Below are positions 11,469 to 21,420 of a stretch of DNA of 64,000 nt, in pieces; positions within the stretch are counted from its first letter, which is position 1, and each line of letters starts with the position of its first letter. The notes beneath the pieces are model-generated. The model was given only the letters and a program-made list of their open reading frames with translations, was not told where the DNA came from and did no database searches. The DNA comes from Limnanthes douglasii subsp. nivea (Eukaryota; Streptophyta; Magnoliopsida; Brassicales; Limnanthaceae): NCBI GenBank assembly GCA_036936605.1, contig JAUPFV010000002.1:251059305-251123304 (forward strand), read 5' to 3'. The position numbers were made by a program, and so were the translations under genes.

Positions 11469-11814
11469 GTTTGATACTACATTATTTTTTTGCTTTGCTT
11501 TAGTTGTTGCTTTAGTTGACATGGTTGTATGGAATTGATTTTGGTTCTTTATTTGTTGCTTTTGTTCGGATTAGTTGATAGCACCTTATTTTTTCTATTT
11601 TAGTTCTACTTAAGTTGTTCCTTTCACTTATATGATGTGCATCTTAAAAACAACAACACTTAAAATGTAACACCTAGATTTCTCCCATAATATAAAATAC
11701 ACAAGGAAATTACACACATAGCCTAAAAGCATTTCGTGATTAAACATACATAAGCAACTAAATTAAAGCAAACTGTAGATAAACTAACCCTCAGTCAGCA
11801 TTGGACACTTAGTT

Positions 11815-12258
11815 CTACGGAGTCGGATAGTTCATTCCATACCCATCTGAATCACTACTTCCTTCGGGAGTTGAATTCAAACGAACGCCTGTCGCTATTG
11901 CGTCTGCTATTTGTTGCTCTTCCGACTGTGTCGCTAAAGACACCATCTCCGGCGTGATTGTACTTTGCGATCCCATGTCGAAAATCTTTCGGAGGTTGGT
12001 TTGGACTTCCCAAGGAAGTGACTCGATTTGTAAAGTCACTGTTTTAAGGTAAGCTAACCTTTCAGACACTTCTTCGCGTGTGCGTGGTCGAGGCATCATA
12101 CATCTCGGGCAGGAAGCCTCCCTACCGTGGTTGAAGAACATTCTGCACAAGACCGCATCGATGAAGCCAGGAACGCCCTCTTCTATTGCACCCCTCACGA
12201 TGTCAAATGCGTTTAGGAGGCTTGCATCTTCGTCTACGTTCCAGCCTGAATCACACAT
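11815..12258 (-). CDS. MULE-borne small protein A, 147 aa, divergent member of an unrecognised three-gene family
   Basis: Single exon starting MCDSGWNVDEDASLLNAFDI. The first half aligns with proteins B and C of the same element: (T/V)(D/N)ED..LL.A then F...VLC.M(F/Y).N(Y/H)GR, and later LP......(V/I)F.M......IT.(E/D)MV. A CPRC pair near residue 51 is absent from B and C. The tail is acidic and Ser/Gly-rich (TPEGSSDSDGYG). The start has a SANT/Myb-like look (W..(D/E)ED..LL.A), so DNA binding is possible, but I do not recognise the family. A - strand TATA-like TTATAAATA lies near 12299-12308, about 40 bp before the ATG. Confidence 0.72.
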   Translation of the reverse strand: MCDSGWNVDEDASLLNAFDIVRGAIEEGVPGFIDAVLCRMFFNHGREASCPRCMMPRPRTREEVSERLAYLKTVTLQIESLPWEVQTNLRKIFDMGSQSTITPEMVSLATQSEEQQIADAIATGVRLNSTPEGSSDSDGYGMNYPTP

Positions 12259-12540
12259 TGTTATACCTTAAATGTTTAGTTTCTTAGTCTGATGGTAGTA
12301 TTTATAAAATCGAACTGGGTGGTTCAACTCAAAATTTGTTAGCGGGAAAGGTTGTCTTTGTTCCCGCTCAAATCTGTTTTTAGCGGGAAACCTTCACTCC
12401 ATTCCCTCCATATGTTTCCATACAATATAATAATATTCTGATGAAACTAATAGCTGTCTAGATTTTTGAATGTACTGTTGTTATCCTGCAACACCTAATA
12501 TTTAAAAAGGTACAATAACTATTCAGTGCAATAATAGCAG

Positions 12541-12592
12541 GGGTCTCATTATAACAAAAATTCCATCACCAGGTTTACCGCTATAACGAGAC
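12541..12592. repeat. Internal inverted pair of the MULE terminal word (between A and B)
   Basis: GGGGTCTCATTATAAC (12541) and GCTATAACGAGACACC (about 12580) are close relatives of the TIR word GGCTATAATGAGACCCC, arranged outward-facing about 25 bp apart. They look like relics of TIR ends inside the element. Confidence 0.6.
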
Positions 12593-12658
12593 ACCTAAAA
12601 AAGTTGCCGCAAAAAATATCTGCTTTAAATGTAGTTCCCGCCCAAACAACCACGACCC

Positions 12659-12667
12659 TATAAATAG
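12659..12667 (+). promoter_or_regulatory. TATA box of gene B
   Basis: TATAAATAG lies 37 bp upstream of the gene B start codon, which implies a very short leader. Confidence 0.6.
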
Positions 12668-12703
12668 ACGTGAAGCACTATTCGAACAGTAACAATTTAA
12701 CCA

Positions 12704-13081
12704 ATGGAGTTTACCCCTAATGAAGATTACCATTTGCTCGAGGCAGTGAAACTCGCCCACCGAGAATTGGGAGAAGATAGTAGCGAAGCGTTTTTCGAGC
12801 TGGTCTTGTGTAATATGTACTACAACTACGGGCGTTTAGGAACTGAAGGTATTGTCGTGCGTAACTGTGACCAAATCAAGGAGAGATACATTTTTTGCAA
12901 ACCAATGGATCGTTTGTTGTTTCTACCTTTTAAAATTAAGCAAGAAGCAGCTACCGTCTGGAACATGACCGTGGTAGACTACATCACGAAGGATATGGTA
13001 GCGTATCTTGAGAATAGGATTACTGAGAGGGAAGAGGGGATTCAGTCTGACGACAACTTGGGATACGACTTTGACGATTGA
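12704..13081 (+). CDS. MULE-borne small protein B, 125 aa
   Basis: Single exon, starting MEFTPNEDYHLLEAVKLAHR. Close paralogue of protein C (13411-13785), sharing MEFT..EDYH.L.AVK.A, VLC.MY.NYGR.GT.G.V.R, QIK.RY.FCKP and YIT.DMVA(Y/F)LE in the same order and length, and a more distant relative of A. The C-terminus is acidic (SDDNLGYDFDD). The sequence is free of stops, and conservation between B and C on opposite strands suggests both were under selection after duplication. The family is not one I can name. Possibly a MULE accessory (mudrB-like) function; that is inference. Confidence 0.75.
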   Translation: MEFTPNEDYHLLEAVKLAHRELGEDSSEAFFELVLCNMYYNYGRLGTEGIVVRNCDQIKERYIFCKPMDRLLFLPFKIKQEAATVWNMTVVDYITKDMVAYLENRITEREEGIQSDDNLGYDFDD

Positions 13082-13204
13082 GCATTGTGATATGTTTTTA
13101 ATAGTTTCCACCCAGTAGTGTCTGTATTGTCTGTTTGTTTTACTTAATGCCATAACTTGTTAAAGTTTTCATTACCTAGTTTTGTAGACATTATTTGGTA
13201 CCCG

Positions 13205-13400
13205 CTACTTCAAACAACAACTAATTAAAAAGTCACACCTCAAAAAAAAAAACCAGTGATAAGAAAGCAATAACTTCAAACAACAACTGATAAGGAAATT
13301 GACAACTTCAAACAACAAACAGTAATACGAAAATCACAACTACAAACTACAAACAACAACTGATAATAAGACAACAAACAGTAATACGTAACACTGCATA
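13205..13400. repeat. Short direct repeats between the convergent genes B and C
   Basis: Three to four loose copies of ACTTCAAACAACAACTGATAA and ACAAACAGTAATACG follow one another. The segment is the shared 3' flank of B and C and codes for nothing visible. Confidence 0.6.
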
Positions 13401-13410
13401 AGTGGAAGGC

Positions 13411-13785
13411 TTAGTCGTAGTCGTGTCTAAGTTTGTATTCCACATCATCCACTTCACCCCTTGCAATTATTTTGTCCTCTAGAAATGCTACCATATCCCT
13501 TGTGATGTAGTCTATCAAGGTTAGGTTCCAAACAGAGGCTGCTTCTCGCTTAATAAGCGATGGCAAGAAACACAGATGCTGTATTGGCTTGCAAAAATTG
13601 TATCTGCTTTTGATCTGCTCACGAGTACGTATAACGACACCTCTTGTACCGAAACGACCGTAGTTCATATACATCGTACATAGCACACGCTCGAAAAACT
13701 GATCGCTTGTATCTTCCCCCAGTATCTCGCGTGCAATCTTCACAGCTCGGAGCATGTGGTAATCTTCGTCCGCCGTAAACTCCAT
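13411..13785 (-). CDS. MULE-borne small protein C, 124 aa, paralogue of B
   Basis: Single exon starting MEFTADEDYHMLRAVKIARE, colinear with protein B over its whole length (see the B entry for shared motifs). It is convergent with B, so the two 3' ends face each other across about 330 bp. A TATA-like CCTATAAAATG (- strand, 13865-13875) lies about 80 bp upstream. The acidic, charged C-terminus (RGEVDDVEYKLRHDYD) parallels that of B. No stops. Confidence 0.75.
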   Translation of the reverse strand: MEFTADEDYHMLRAVKIAREILGEDTSDQFFERVLCTMYMNYGRFGTRGVVIRTREQIKSRYNFCKPIQHLCFLPSLIKREAASVWNLTLIDYITRDMVAFLEDKIIARGEVDDVEYKLRHDYD

Positions 13786-13912
13786 ACGTACACGTTAACG
13801 AGTTTTAAATTTTCGTTCGTGCGGTAGGTTGCAAAAGTGTCGTATTTTGTTAGATTTTATGTCCCATTTTATAGGAGGCGAGTCAATTTTGGTGGGCGTT
13901 TAGTATTTGGAT

Positions 13913-13980
13913 GAGGTCTCATTATAGCTCAATCCATACTATTTCGAATGCAATGTTGTTTTTCGCTATAATGAGACCCT
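13913..13980. repeat. Internal inverted pair of the MULE terminal word (upstream of C)
   Basis: GAGGTCTCATTATAGCTC (13914) and CGCTATAATGAGACCC (about 13964) repeat the TIR word in opposite orientations, just upstream of the promoter of gene C. Confidence 0.6.
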
Positions 13981-14158
13981 TATTTGAAGAACGTGGGTTG
14001 TAATAATTAATTTCTATATGTGTGTATTTTTGTATATATTATGTGTCACCACATTAGTCGCCCATCCAGATTACGTTATCCTTACATGTCTGACAACGTT
14101 ATCCTACTTTTAAGTAGGTTTTAGTCGGTTCATATATCTTATCTTATACTTCTTCTTC

Positions 14159-14455
14159 TTTGATGTAGTTTTTTTAACTTTTTTGAGTTATTTTTTTTTT
14201 TTTTCCCCGCAAAATTCAAATCATTAGAGCCACTTGACTAATGTTTGATGTTGGTTAAAAAAAATTTAAGTTTTGGAGTCGAGAAGGTCACAGAATTAGA
14301 CCATTTTAGGCTAGTTTGATGTAGTTTTTATAACTTCTTTGAGTTTTTTTTTTTTTTTTTTTTTTCCGCAAAATTCAAATCATTAGAGCCACTTGACTAA
14401 TGTTTGATGTTGGTTGAAAAAAAATTAAGTTTAGGAGTCGGGAAGGTCACAAAAA
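14159..14455. repeat. Tandem duplication, two units of about 140-156 bp
   Basis: Units start TTTGATGTAGTTTTT (14159 and 14315) and both contain a long T-run, then CAAAATTCAAATCATTAGAG, CCACTTGACTAATGTTTGAT and GGTTAAAAAAAA(T)TTAAGTTT, ending near AAGGTCACA. A few substitutions separate them. The second unit abuts the stop codon of the truncated transposase gene. Confidence 0.8.
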
Positions 14456-15629
14456 GTTGAAAAAACAATTTTTACAGAGGGCATTGCGAACACGGGTGCT
14501 TGTAAAACGCCGGATTTGCGAATGCAGGCCCATCAAATTGGGCCAATTTGCGAACACCCAAACATAGTACTCGTGTTCTTTTAACTTAGTAAACAAGTAT
14601 TGCATTTGGGTCTTGCCCGCTTTATCAACCAAATCATGTTTTTGCCGCATGTTGTATATCGTGCGCATGCCTGATACATTTTGCGGGTCTTTAATCTTCA
14701 ACCCGCGATATATCTCTCTCGGTCGAGAACCGACTTCCGTTTGACTACGAACGAACAATTGTTCTTCGACTTTTAGTCTAGCGGCCCGAGAGTGACCGTC
14801 CAAGTGCAAAAATGGATCGTGGTTGTGTTTCCCGTTTAGCACAACCACTTTCCAATAACCCGGTAGCTCTGAGACCGGACTCCCTCTTAAGTAGAACGGA
14901 CACCCGCATTTTTTCGATGAACATTCTCGGCGCTTCTTAACATACCCCGGTTTGGGGTTAGGTTTGTAAACCCCGTGCCTCTCGCACCTAAAATACATCC
15001 TAGGAGTTTTCATGCTTTTTGTACCGTCGTCGTTTTTACTCCGGACCAAAATGAATCCTAGCTTTATGCTTTCGGACTCGACCCAATCAACCAAATCGGC
15101 TTTGGTGTAATAAGTGTCCGTACTAAACACTTTCGTGTAATCGGCCATCGAACATGGCGGTGGACCGGGTTCCTACAGAGTTCATTCATGCAATTTTATG
15201 AGAACATATATATACCTACATGATCATATAAATTCCAAAACAGGGCGTTTTTGCGAATTCCAAATTCGAAAATTCAGCGAAATTGCGAACTACAAACTCG
15301 AAATACAGCCTAAATTGCGAACAACCCGTTCGTGGGTTTGGCTGTTTCGCGAACGGGCCGTTCGTGAATCAGGCTTATTTGCGAACAGCCCGTTCGTCTA
15401 TCTGGGGATTTCGCGAACGGGAAGTTCGCAATTTGGCACGAACTGCGAATCCCCAGTTCGCAGTTCATCACTTTTATAGCGGTACCAGCGCTATATTCGC
15501 ACTGACTCGAAAAATTTCGGAAAATACCTCGTTTTGGGTTTCTAAATGGTCCGTCAACGGCTCTTCTTCCTCCGATGCGAAATCATCAAGGTTGCAGCTG
15601 AATCCTTCACTCCAATCACTCAAATCCAT
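14447..15629 (-). CDS. MULE transposase N-terminal (FAR1-type DNA-binding) fragment, 2 exons, 275 aa, no catalytic domain
   Basis: Exon 1 15629-15528 (MDLSDWSEGFSCNLDDFAS..., acidic), intron 15527-15173 (GT-AG), exon 2 15172-14447. Exon 2 encodes the zinc-binding FAR1/MULE N-domain: Y(T)KADLVDWVESESIKLGF, then YFRCERHGVYK, KKCGCPFYLRG, YWKVVVLNGKHNHDP, with the Cys/His ligands in place. A linker GLKIKDPQNVSGMRTIYN also fits family transposases. Just where the DDE domain should start (EHEYYVWVF) the frame runs into GCGAA-array-like DNA and ends about 30 residues later. The product could still bind element ends but not cut DNA: perhaps a repressor or a decay product. Confidence 0.75.
15200..15480. 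repeat. Right subterminal GCGAA array of the MULE
   Basis: Dense copies of TTGCGAAC, TTCGCGAACGG, CCGTTCG and TTCGCAATTT in both orientations fill about 240 bp inside the intron of the transposase fragment. Composition, motif and position (within an intron, some 350-600 bp from the TIR) mirror the left array. Confidence 0.75.
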
Positions 15630-15773
15630 GTTTTTTAGAGATTTTAGGTAGTTTTAGAGAGAGAAAGCTCTAGAGAGTGGTTGGAGAAAATTTGGTTTTT
15701 GGTTCAAAATTGTGACTTATAAGTGAAGGGCAAAATCGACAATTCACATTGAAGAAAAAAAAATTCTGAAATT

Positions 15774-15817
15774 GGGGTCTCATTATAGCCAAATGGGGTC
15801 CCATTATAGCCTTGCCC
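15774..15817 (-). repeat. Right TIR of the MULE
   Basis: Inverse of the left TIR: it ends TATAGCCTTGCCC at 15817 and is followed at once by the 9-bp duplication TATTAGTAT. Two copies of the GAGACC-type word are present. Confidence 0.85.
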
Positions 15818-16704
15818 TATTAGTATTTGTATTCTGTAATACCCCGAAACCGTATATTACTTGTTAATATATAGAATATATTTTTGAAAAATATTATTCT
15901 GTTTAAACATTAAATTTAGTTTTTCAAATTCTTTCTTTTAATATTTTTTATTTATATCTGCAAAACATATACTATATGTATGGGTCTAATATTATTAATA
16001 TTATTAATCAAATTAAAAAAAATACTAACATATAACAAAACCATATTTTAATTATTAATAACATCATTAAATACAAACTATTTGTTAATTGTCACTAGAT
16101 ATTGTTGAAAAATATCTTTCTACATTTAAATATTAAATTTGATTTTTCAGTTTCTCTTTTAAAAAATATTTTTTCCTTTTTTGGTCTAATAATATTATTA
16201 TTTATTAAATAAAAAAATTACTAACATATACCAAAATCATATATCAATTATTAATAGATCACAAAATAATATTCTAGATTTAAATATTAAATTTGATGAT
16301 TTATATTTTTTAAACTTTTTTTCTTTTTTTCTGCCATTAGTATTAAACTCACGACGAACTAATAATATAATTAATTAAATTAGAAGAAAATGATTTACTA
16401 ACATATACAAGAACTACGTATTACTAATTAATAGATAACAATTTGCATTAGGTTTGAGTGTTTTTTTTATAGAACTGGCTTAAATATAGAGACCAGTGGG
16501 TAGTTTTTTTTTTTAAAAAAACAATAACTTCAATGGGTACTCGCGGATGGGTACCCGAAACCGGCGGGTTCGGGTGTGGAAAAAAAATATTACTACCCGA
16601 CGGGTACGGGTTAGGGTATGGGTTTGGAAAAATATAGATGGGATGGGTTACGGGTTAAGCTATACCCACACCCATCCGGACCCATTGCCATCCCTAATAA
16701 TATT

Positions 16705-17039
16705 CTTCTTCAAAAATTCAGATCGATTTTACTGTTTTTGAAAAAACAAAATAGGGTTCCATTGTAAGGTTTTTCAATTTTTTCAGTTACTGTAGTTATC
16801 ATCTTCTTCATTTATATAAGTTTTGGGTATTTTCGGTTAGTTATTCGTTTTGCAGTATATACTTACTTCATCATATTCTTCATTTACCATATACCAACAT
16901 ATACTGCTTATTCGTTTCTCACTAAAACAAGGCATGAAAGGCTCATTCATCAATTTCTACAGCCCTGCATAATTACAGCAAAACAGAGTCCAGAATTTCT
17001 CATCTATCAAAACTGTCATGCTAATCTTTCTTATCATCT
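16705..17039. other. AT-rich spacer right of the hAT element
   Basis: No gene signal. Sequence passes gradually into the CATCTATCA-rich relic. Confidence 0.5.
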
Positions 17040-17857
17040 ATATTGGTTTGGTTTAGCATCTATCATTTAACATCTATCATAGTTGGTCAGGTTTAGCATC
17101 TATAATAGTTGGCATGTTTTTAGCATATATACAATTCCTAAATTTTGTTACATTTGCATAGGTTTCGCGTCTACCACTTTTGTCATGGTTACACATTTGC
17201 ATAGGTTTCGCATCTATCACTTTTGTCATGGTTTAGCATATAGCATAGTTTCCAATTGTTTCTCATCTATCATCTACATATTAAACAATTCTTTTGCATA
17301 TTTATAGGATGCTATAAATAAATTAGTAAAAATACATGGAGATCAGGAAGTAAAAGATGTTGTAATACTATTCGTAATGCTACCTTACTAAACATTATTT
17401 TTTTCTACATCCGGATATGTACTGGGATGAAACAAACTGGGACAACCTGTGTCATAAAAGTAAACCTGATAAAGTAGTTTGCTAAGTAAACCTGATAAAG
17501 TAGTTTGATGTGTAGCTCTATTACCAGTTAGTATTTTTATTTTTATTTTTATTTTAAATATCATTAAAATAGTAAAAAATCGTATCTAAAACATTGTTAA
17601 AATATAATCATTCATCATGGAACACACAATTATATGCCAAAAATAAGAAATTGAAGACACTCTACCGAGATGCTTCAAATGGTTGGATACTGAGGGCAAA
17701 ATAAAATTTAATTTGATTAATGCCATAAGGGAGATTATAGATGAACATGTATATTCACACATTATTTTTTTGTTATGTTTCACATTTTACATGGATACGT
17801 CTTTACTTTAATATTTTAAATTTTTTGTAGGTTCTGAAAAAGGATTAAACCTAACAA

Positions 17858-18060
17858 ATGAAGAAGAAAAACAATTTAGAAAAGAGTTCAAAAATACTTG
17901 AAGAAGATTCAAAATATGAAAATGTTAATGTAGATAACGATGAACATAATGTTCCGTTCGAGAATGAACAAAATAATAATGTTTCTCTAAAGGAAAAACA
18001 TGATGATGTTATAGAGGATATTCAAGAGGATATTCATTAGAACAAGTTAATCTTGACGAT
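17858..18060 (+). pseudogene. Acidic, Asn/Glu-rich coding fragment of the MULE relic
   Basis: An open stretch (KKKNNLEKSSKILEEDSKYE..., then DDVIEDIQEDIH) of low complexity and high charge, followed by stops. It resembles linker regions of transposon proteins. No domain recognised. Confidence 0.3.
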
Positions 18061-18469
18061 AACGACGGTGGTGCAAAGTGGGATACAAACCAAGCCTCTG
18101 ATGGAAATGATTCTACTAATATAGATACAACAATAAATCAATATATTTTTCAACAACATCTAACAATTACAAGAACTAAAACTACAGCAACCCGAAGAAG
18201 AAAACCACTAAAGAACGTGCACAACATACTTTAGCGATATAAACTGCTCCTCACAACAAAACAAAAACTGGTACAGACAAGACATGTTCCTATTTCAAGA
18301 AAATAAAATTCGGTATCACAAATTCATAGGAATCTAAGGAGACCTTAAAATATATATAAAAAAGAAGTCTTCAAACAAAAATGCTGACATAATCTACCAT
18401 CCAGTAGTATAAAACAAAAGACTGAAGAGATTATTGTACAAAAAAATGTAAAATATTTCCTTTTTATCA

Positions 18470-18790
18470 TAGTTTCGCATCTATCATGTTTTATTACGTT
18501 GCATATCTATCATCTTTATGAAGGTTGTGCATCTATCATATTTATGACGTTGTGCATATCATATTTATGAAGGTTCCACATCTATCTTCTTGATGACGTT
18601 GCGCATCTATCATTTTTATGAACGTTTTGCATCTATTATATTTATGTACATTTCACATCAACAATCTTTATGTACGTTTCACATCTATCATATTTATTAA
18701 GGTTGCGCATCTATCATCAATCATATTTATAAAAGGTTTCGTATTTTTGATATGGTTTAACATCTATTATAGTTTAAATGTTTCACATCT
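18470..18790 (+). repeat. CATCTATCA array, period about 30-40 bp
   Basis: Eight to ten copies of a unit of the form GTT(G/T)CGCATCTATCAT.TTTATGA(A/C)G follow each other with small changes (CATATC, CATCTATTAT, CATCAACAAT). Confidence 0.75.
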
Positions 18791-19009
18791 TTAAAAATGT
18801 TTCATATTTATTTTATAGAGGATTAACAAAAAAATCCCCAGCACCAATAGAGCATGTCTCTAGCGAGAGCATTGAGTTATCAACAGTGGATAAAATAAAG
18901 CAAAATGCAGTAAAACGTAAAAAATTTGAACTTCAAAATTTGAACTACAAACCAAACTCACTGAAAAATACATGGTCATTTCATATTTGAAAATAATAAT
19001 AATAAATGA

Positions 19010-20784
19010 GGTTAAAAATCGTGTCAAGTCATCGGTGTTTGACATCTGTTGCATTCGTGCCACTAAGGTTCTTTCGTCTCCAAGACGCGTCATTATTGTT
19101 TAAAAATGTTGCATTTTGGGTCACGGCGCGTGCAAATGAACAAGAGTAAGACATGTGTCATCCAAATCTACTACTGTTTCTTCCAGATACGGTCACCCAT
19201 TAAATTATACCCAAAATACCTTATTTATTAGTTTTTACCTTTTACTTTTAACTTTCTATTTCAACTTACTTTTTACTTTAGCTTTTATTAGTTTTTACCT
19301 TTTACGTTTAACTTTTTATTTTAACTTTAACTTTTTACTTTTTACTTTTTACTTAATCTAATTTACTTCCCCTATTTGTACCTACAATGTTTACTTTATT
19401 ACTAACTCTATTAACATATTTACTGCTTCATGACTTCTTTAAAACCCTATTTTTTTTACTTAACCTCAACGTTTTTCTATTATAATTTTTTAATAGACTA
19501 TTAATGTAACTAATTATAATATATAAATGCTTATTTACAAAAAATTAAATTTTCACACACACTCTATTAATACAAACCATGTAACTAATTATAGCATAAA
19601 AATGCTTAATTGAAACAAATTAAATTTTCATACACATTAATGATTGATTGAAAAGTCCAGTATTTATCTTTGATATTTTAACAAACACATTGTAGGCTTA
19701 CAACCAAATGGATCCATATCAAACTGAACTACTGTAATCAAGCTATGGATATACAACAATCTAGAACAATCCACTAAAATCATTTTTTCCAAGAAAAATG
19801 TAAAATAAAACAAATTACACAGATCAAAGCAACGAATAAATAATAGAGGATCTAAAATACAACAATAAGACCAAAAATCGGTCTCTAGATGATACAATTT
19901 ATTTGTAGATATTAGTTATGAATTAAAAAAACATAAACAGATGAAGAAAACATAGTATTTCCTAAGAGGAGAGAATGGGAGAGAGAAGGTGTGGGAAAAT
20001 AATTTTTTTAAAGAAAAAAATACTCCTGATTTAAGACTCGAGGAAGCAAGCGTAAACGTCACATTTGCAATTTGGACCAAAACCCTCTATCTTCTTCGTC
20101 TTTGATCTAGATCTAAAAAGGGTTAGACAAACCAAGTTCTGTTTGATTTGCTCATCATATTTAATTATAGACTGTCGGCTTTGGAATTGATGAAGATGCA
20201 CTCAAAAACCTAGATCCTACCTCCAGTTTTAAACTTCATCCCAACCCTAAACTCGCCTCTCAAAACCCTTTTCTTTCATAAAACGATTATACTGATGGTG
20301 GGAAGTGGGTGATGGTGGCGTCTAGGTTATGCGAGGTGAGTGATTGTGGGTTTGTTGGAGATAGATAAATGCATACGGGTTTAGATTTGCAGAAGAGATT
20401 GTATTGAGCTGAGCTGAAGAGAAGAGAATGGTTCGACTTCGTGGAAGATAAGGTTTTGTAGAAGTTAACAATTAAGGTTTTAAAGAAAATAAGTAGTAGA
20501 TAAATGTAAAAGTAAAAAGATAAAATAAAATAAGATAGCGTAAATAGTAAATGGTAAAAAGAAGAAAACAAGGGTATTTTTGGTATGTATTAATAAATGA
20601 CCATATTTGAAATAAGAAGTAGTAGATTTGGATGACATGTGTCAGCCTCACATTCATTTGCACGCGCCAGTGACCCAAAATGCAACATTTTTAAACAATA
20701 GTGACTCGTTTTGAGGATGAAAGAACTTTAGTGGCACGAATGCAACATGTGTCAAACACTAGTGACTTGACAGAATTTTTAACC
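19010..20784. mobile_element. Fold-back Mutator-type element, non-autonomous, TIRs about 180-300 bp
   Basis: Left arm GGTTAAAAATCGTGTCAAG... and inverted right arm GGTTAAAAATTCTGTCAAG... agree strongly for about 175 bp, including GCATTCGTGCCACTAA and AAAAATGTTGCATTTTGGGT. Weaker similarity continues to about 19330 / 20470 through TTTTTAC-type repeats. The flanking 9-mers AATAAATGA (19001-19009 and 20785-20793) are identical, as expected for Mutator elements. The interior shows no protein-coding potential. Confidence 0.88.
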
Positions 20785-21072
20785 AATAAATGAACCTGAA
20801 GAGACAAATGCAACATATATAGAGTATGAGCTATAACAGAGACTTCAACTACCTATGTTGAAGATATACACATATGATATAGTTTAAAAAACACCTGAAA
20901 AAAAAACTTATGAAAGGAAAAAAACAATTACATGATAAAGTCCAACAATCACCAAATAAAATAGTATGTATTATGAATACAAGACAAAATGATCAACAAA
21001 TAGGTGTACAACAACCTGCTTATAATATAACTAAGCCTCTCACCCACAAGGACCTGAATACATATTGTTATT

Positions 21073-21420
21073 GTGCAAAAACAAGATCCACCTTTACCAC
21101 TAGAGAACCATGATGTTAGTGTTGAAAACCAAGATACTAAACCTAATGTTTTTATGGAAGAAGAATATCCTAAGATTATTATTGTTGTTGAAGAACATGA
21201 TGTTCATAGCCATGTTGATATTGAAGAAATGAATGCTCATACTTATGTTGATGTTGTTGTTAAAAACCAAGATGTTAAACCTAATGCTATTATGGAAAAA
21301 AAAGGATCGTGATGTTACTGTTGTTGTCAAAGAACACGATCTTAATGTTTCTGTCGAAAGTAAGAACACTTCATATAACATCGTTATGAAAAAAAATTAT
21401 GTTGTATTGTAGAGGTGGTC
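21073..21420 (+). pseudogene. Repetitive coding-like fragment (ENQD / EEHDV units)
   Basis: Loose repeats of GAACATGATGTT- and AACCAAGATACTAAACCTAA-type words encode units such as VENQDTKPNVFMEE and VKNQDVKPNAIMEK. It is broken by stops. Probably an acidic low-complexity part of the decayed + strand MULE gene; no known domain. Confidence 0.35.

Larger units (their letters stand above)
8845..15817. mobile_element. Mutator-like element (MULE) carrying a PMD gene, three small paralogues and a truncated transposase gene
   Basis: TIRs begin GGGCAAGGCT(A/T)AAATG(A/G)... and continue for about 44 bp with two mismatches: 8845-8888, and the inverse at 15774-15817. Both include the word TTTGGCTATAATGAGACCCC. 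The flanking 9-mers are identical (TATTAGTAT at 8836-8844 and 15818-15826), the hallmark target duplication of Mutator elements. Inside, five genes are visible: PMD (+), A (-), B (+), C (-) and a FAR1-like transposase fragment (-). Both ends hold pyrimidine-rich promoter-like DNA and GCGAA-rich arrays. There is no DDE catalytic domain, so mobility would need a transposase in trans. Confidence 0.9.
8589..16696. mobile_element. hAT-type DNA transposon, non-autonomous, hosting a MULE
   Basis: Left terminus TAGGGATGACAAT (8589) matches the inverted right terminus TAGGGATGGCAAT (ending 16696) at 12 of 13 bases. Flanks ATAATACT (8581-8588) and ATAATATT (16697-16704) form an 8-bp target duplication with one mismatch, the size expected of hAT elements. 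Subterminal DNA at both ends is rich in GGGTACC / CCCG(A/C)(C/T)GGGTA words (8595-8765 and 16530-16690). The remaining own sequence is AT-rich and I see no hAT transposase. The MULE at 8845-15817 makes up most of its length. Confidence 0.8.
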
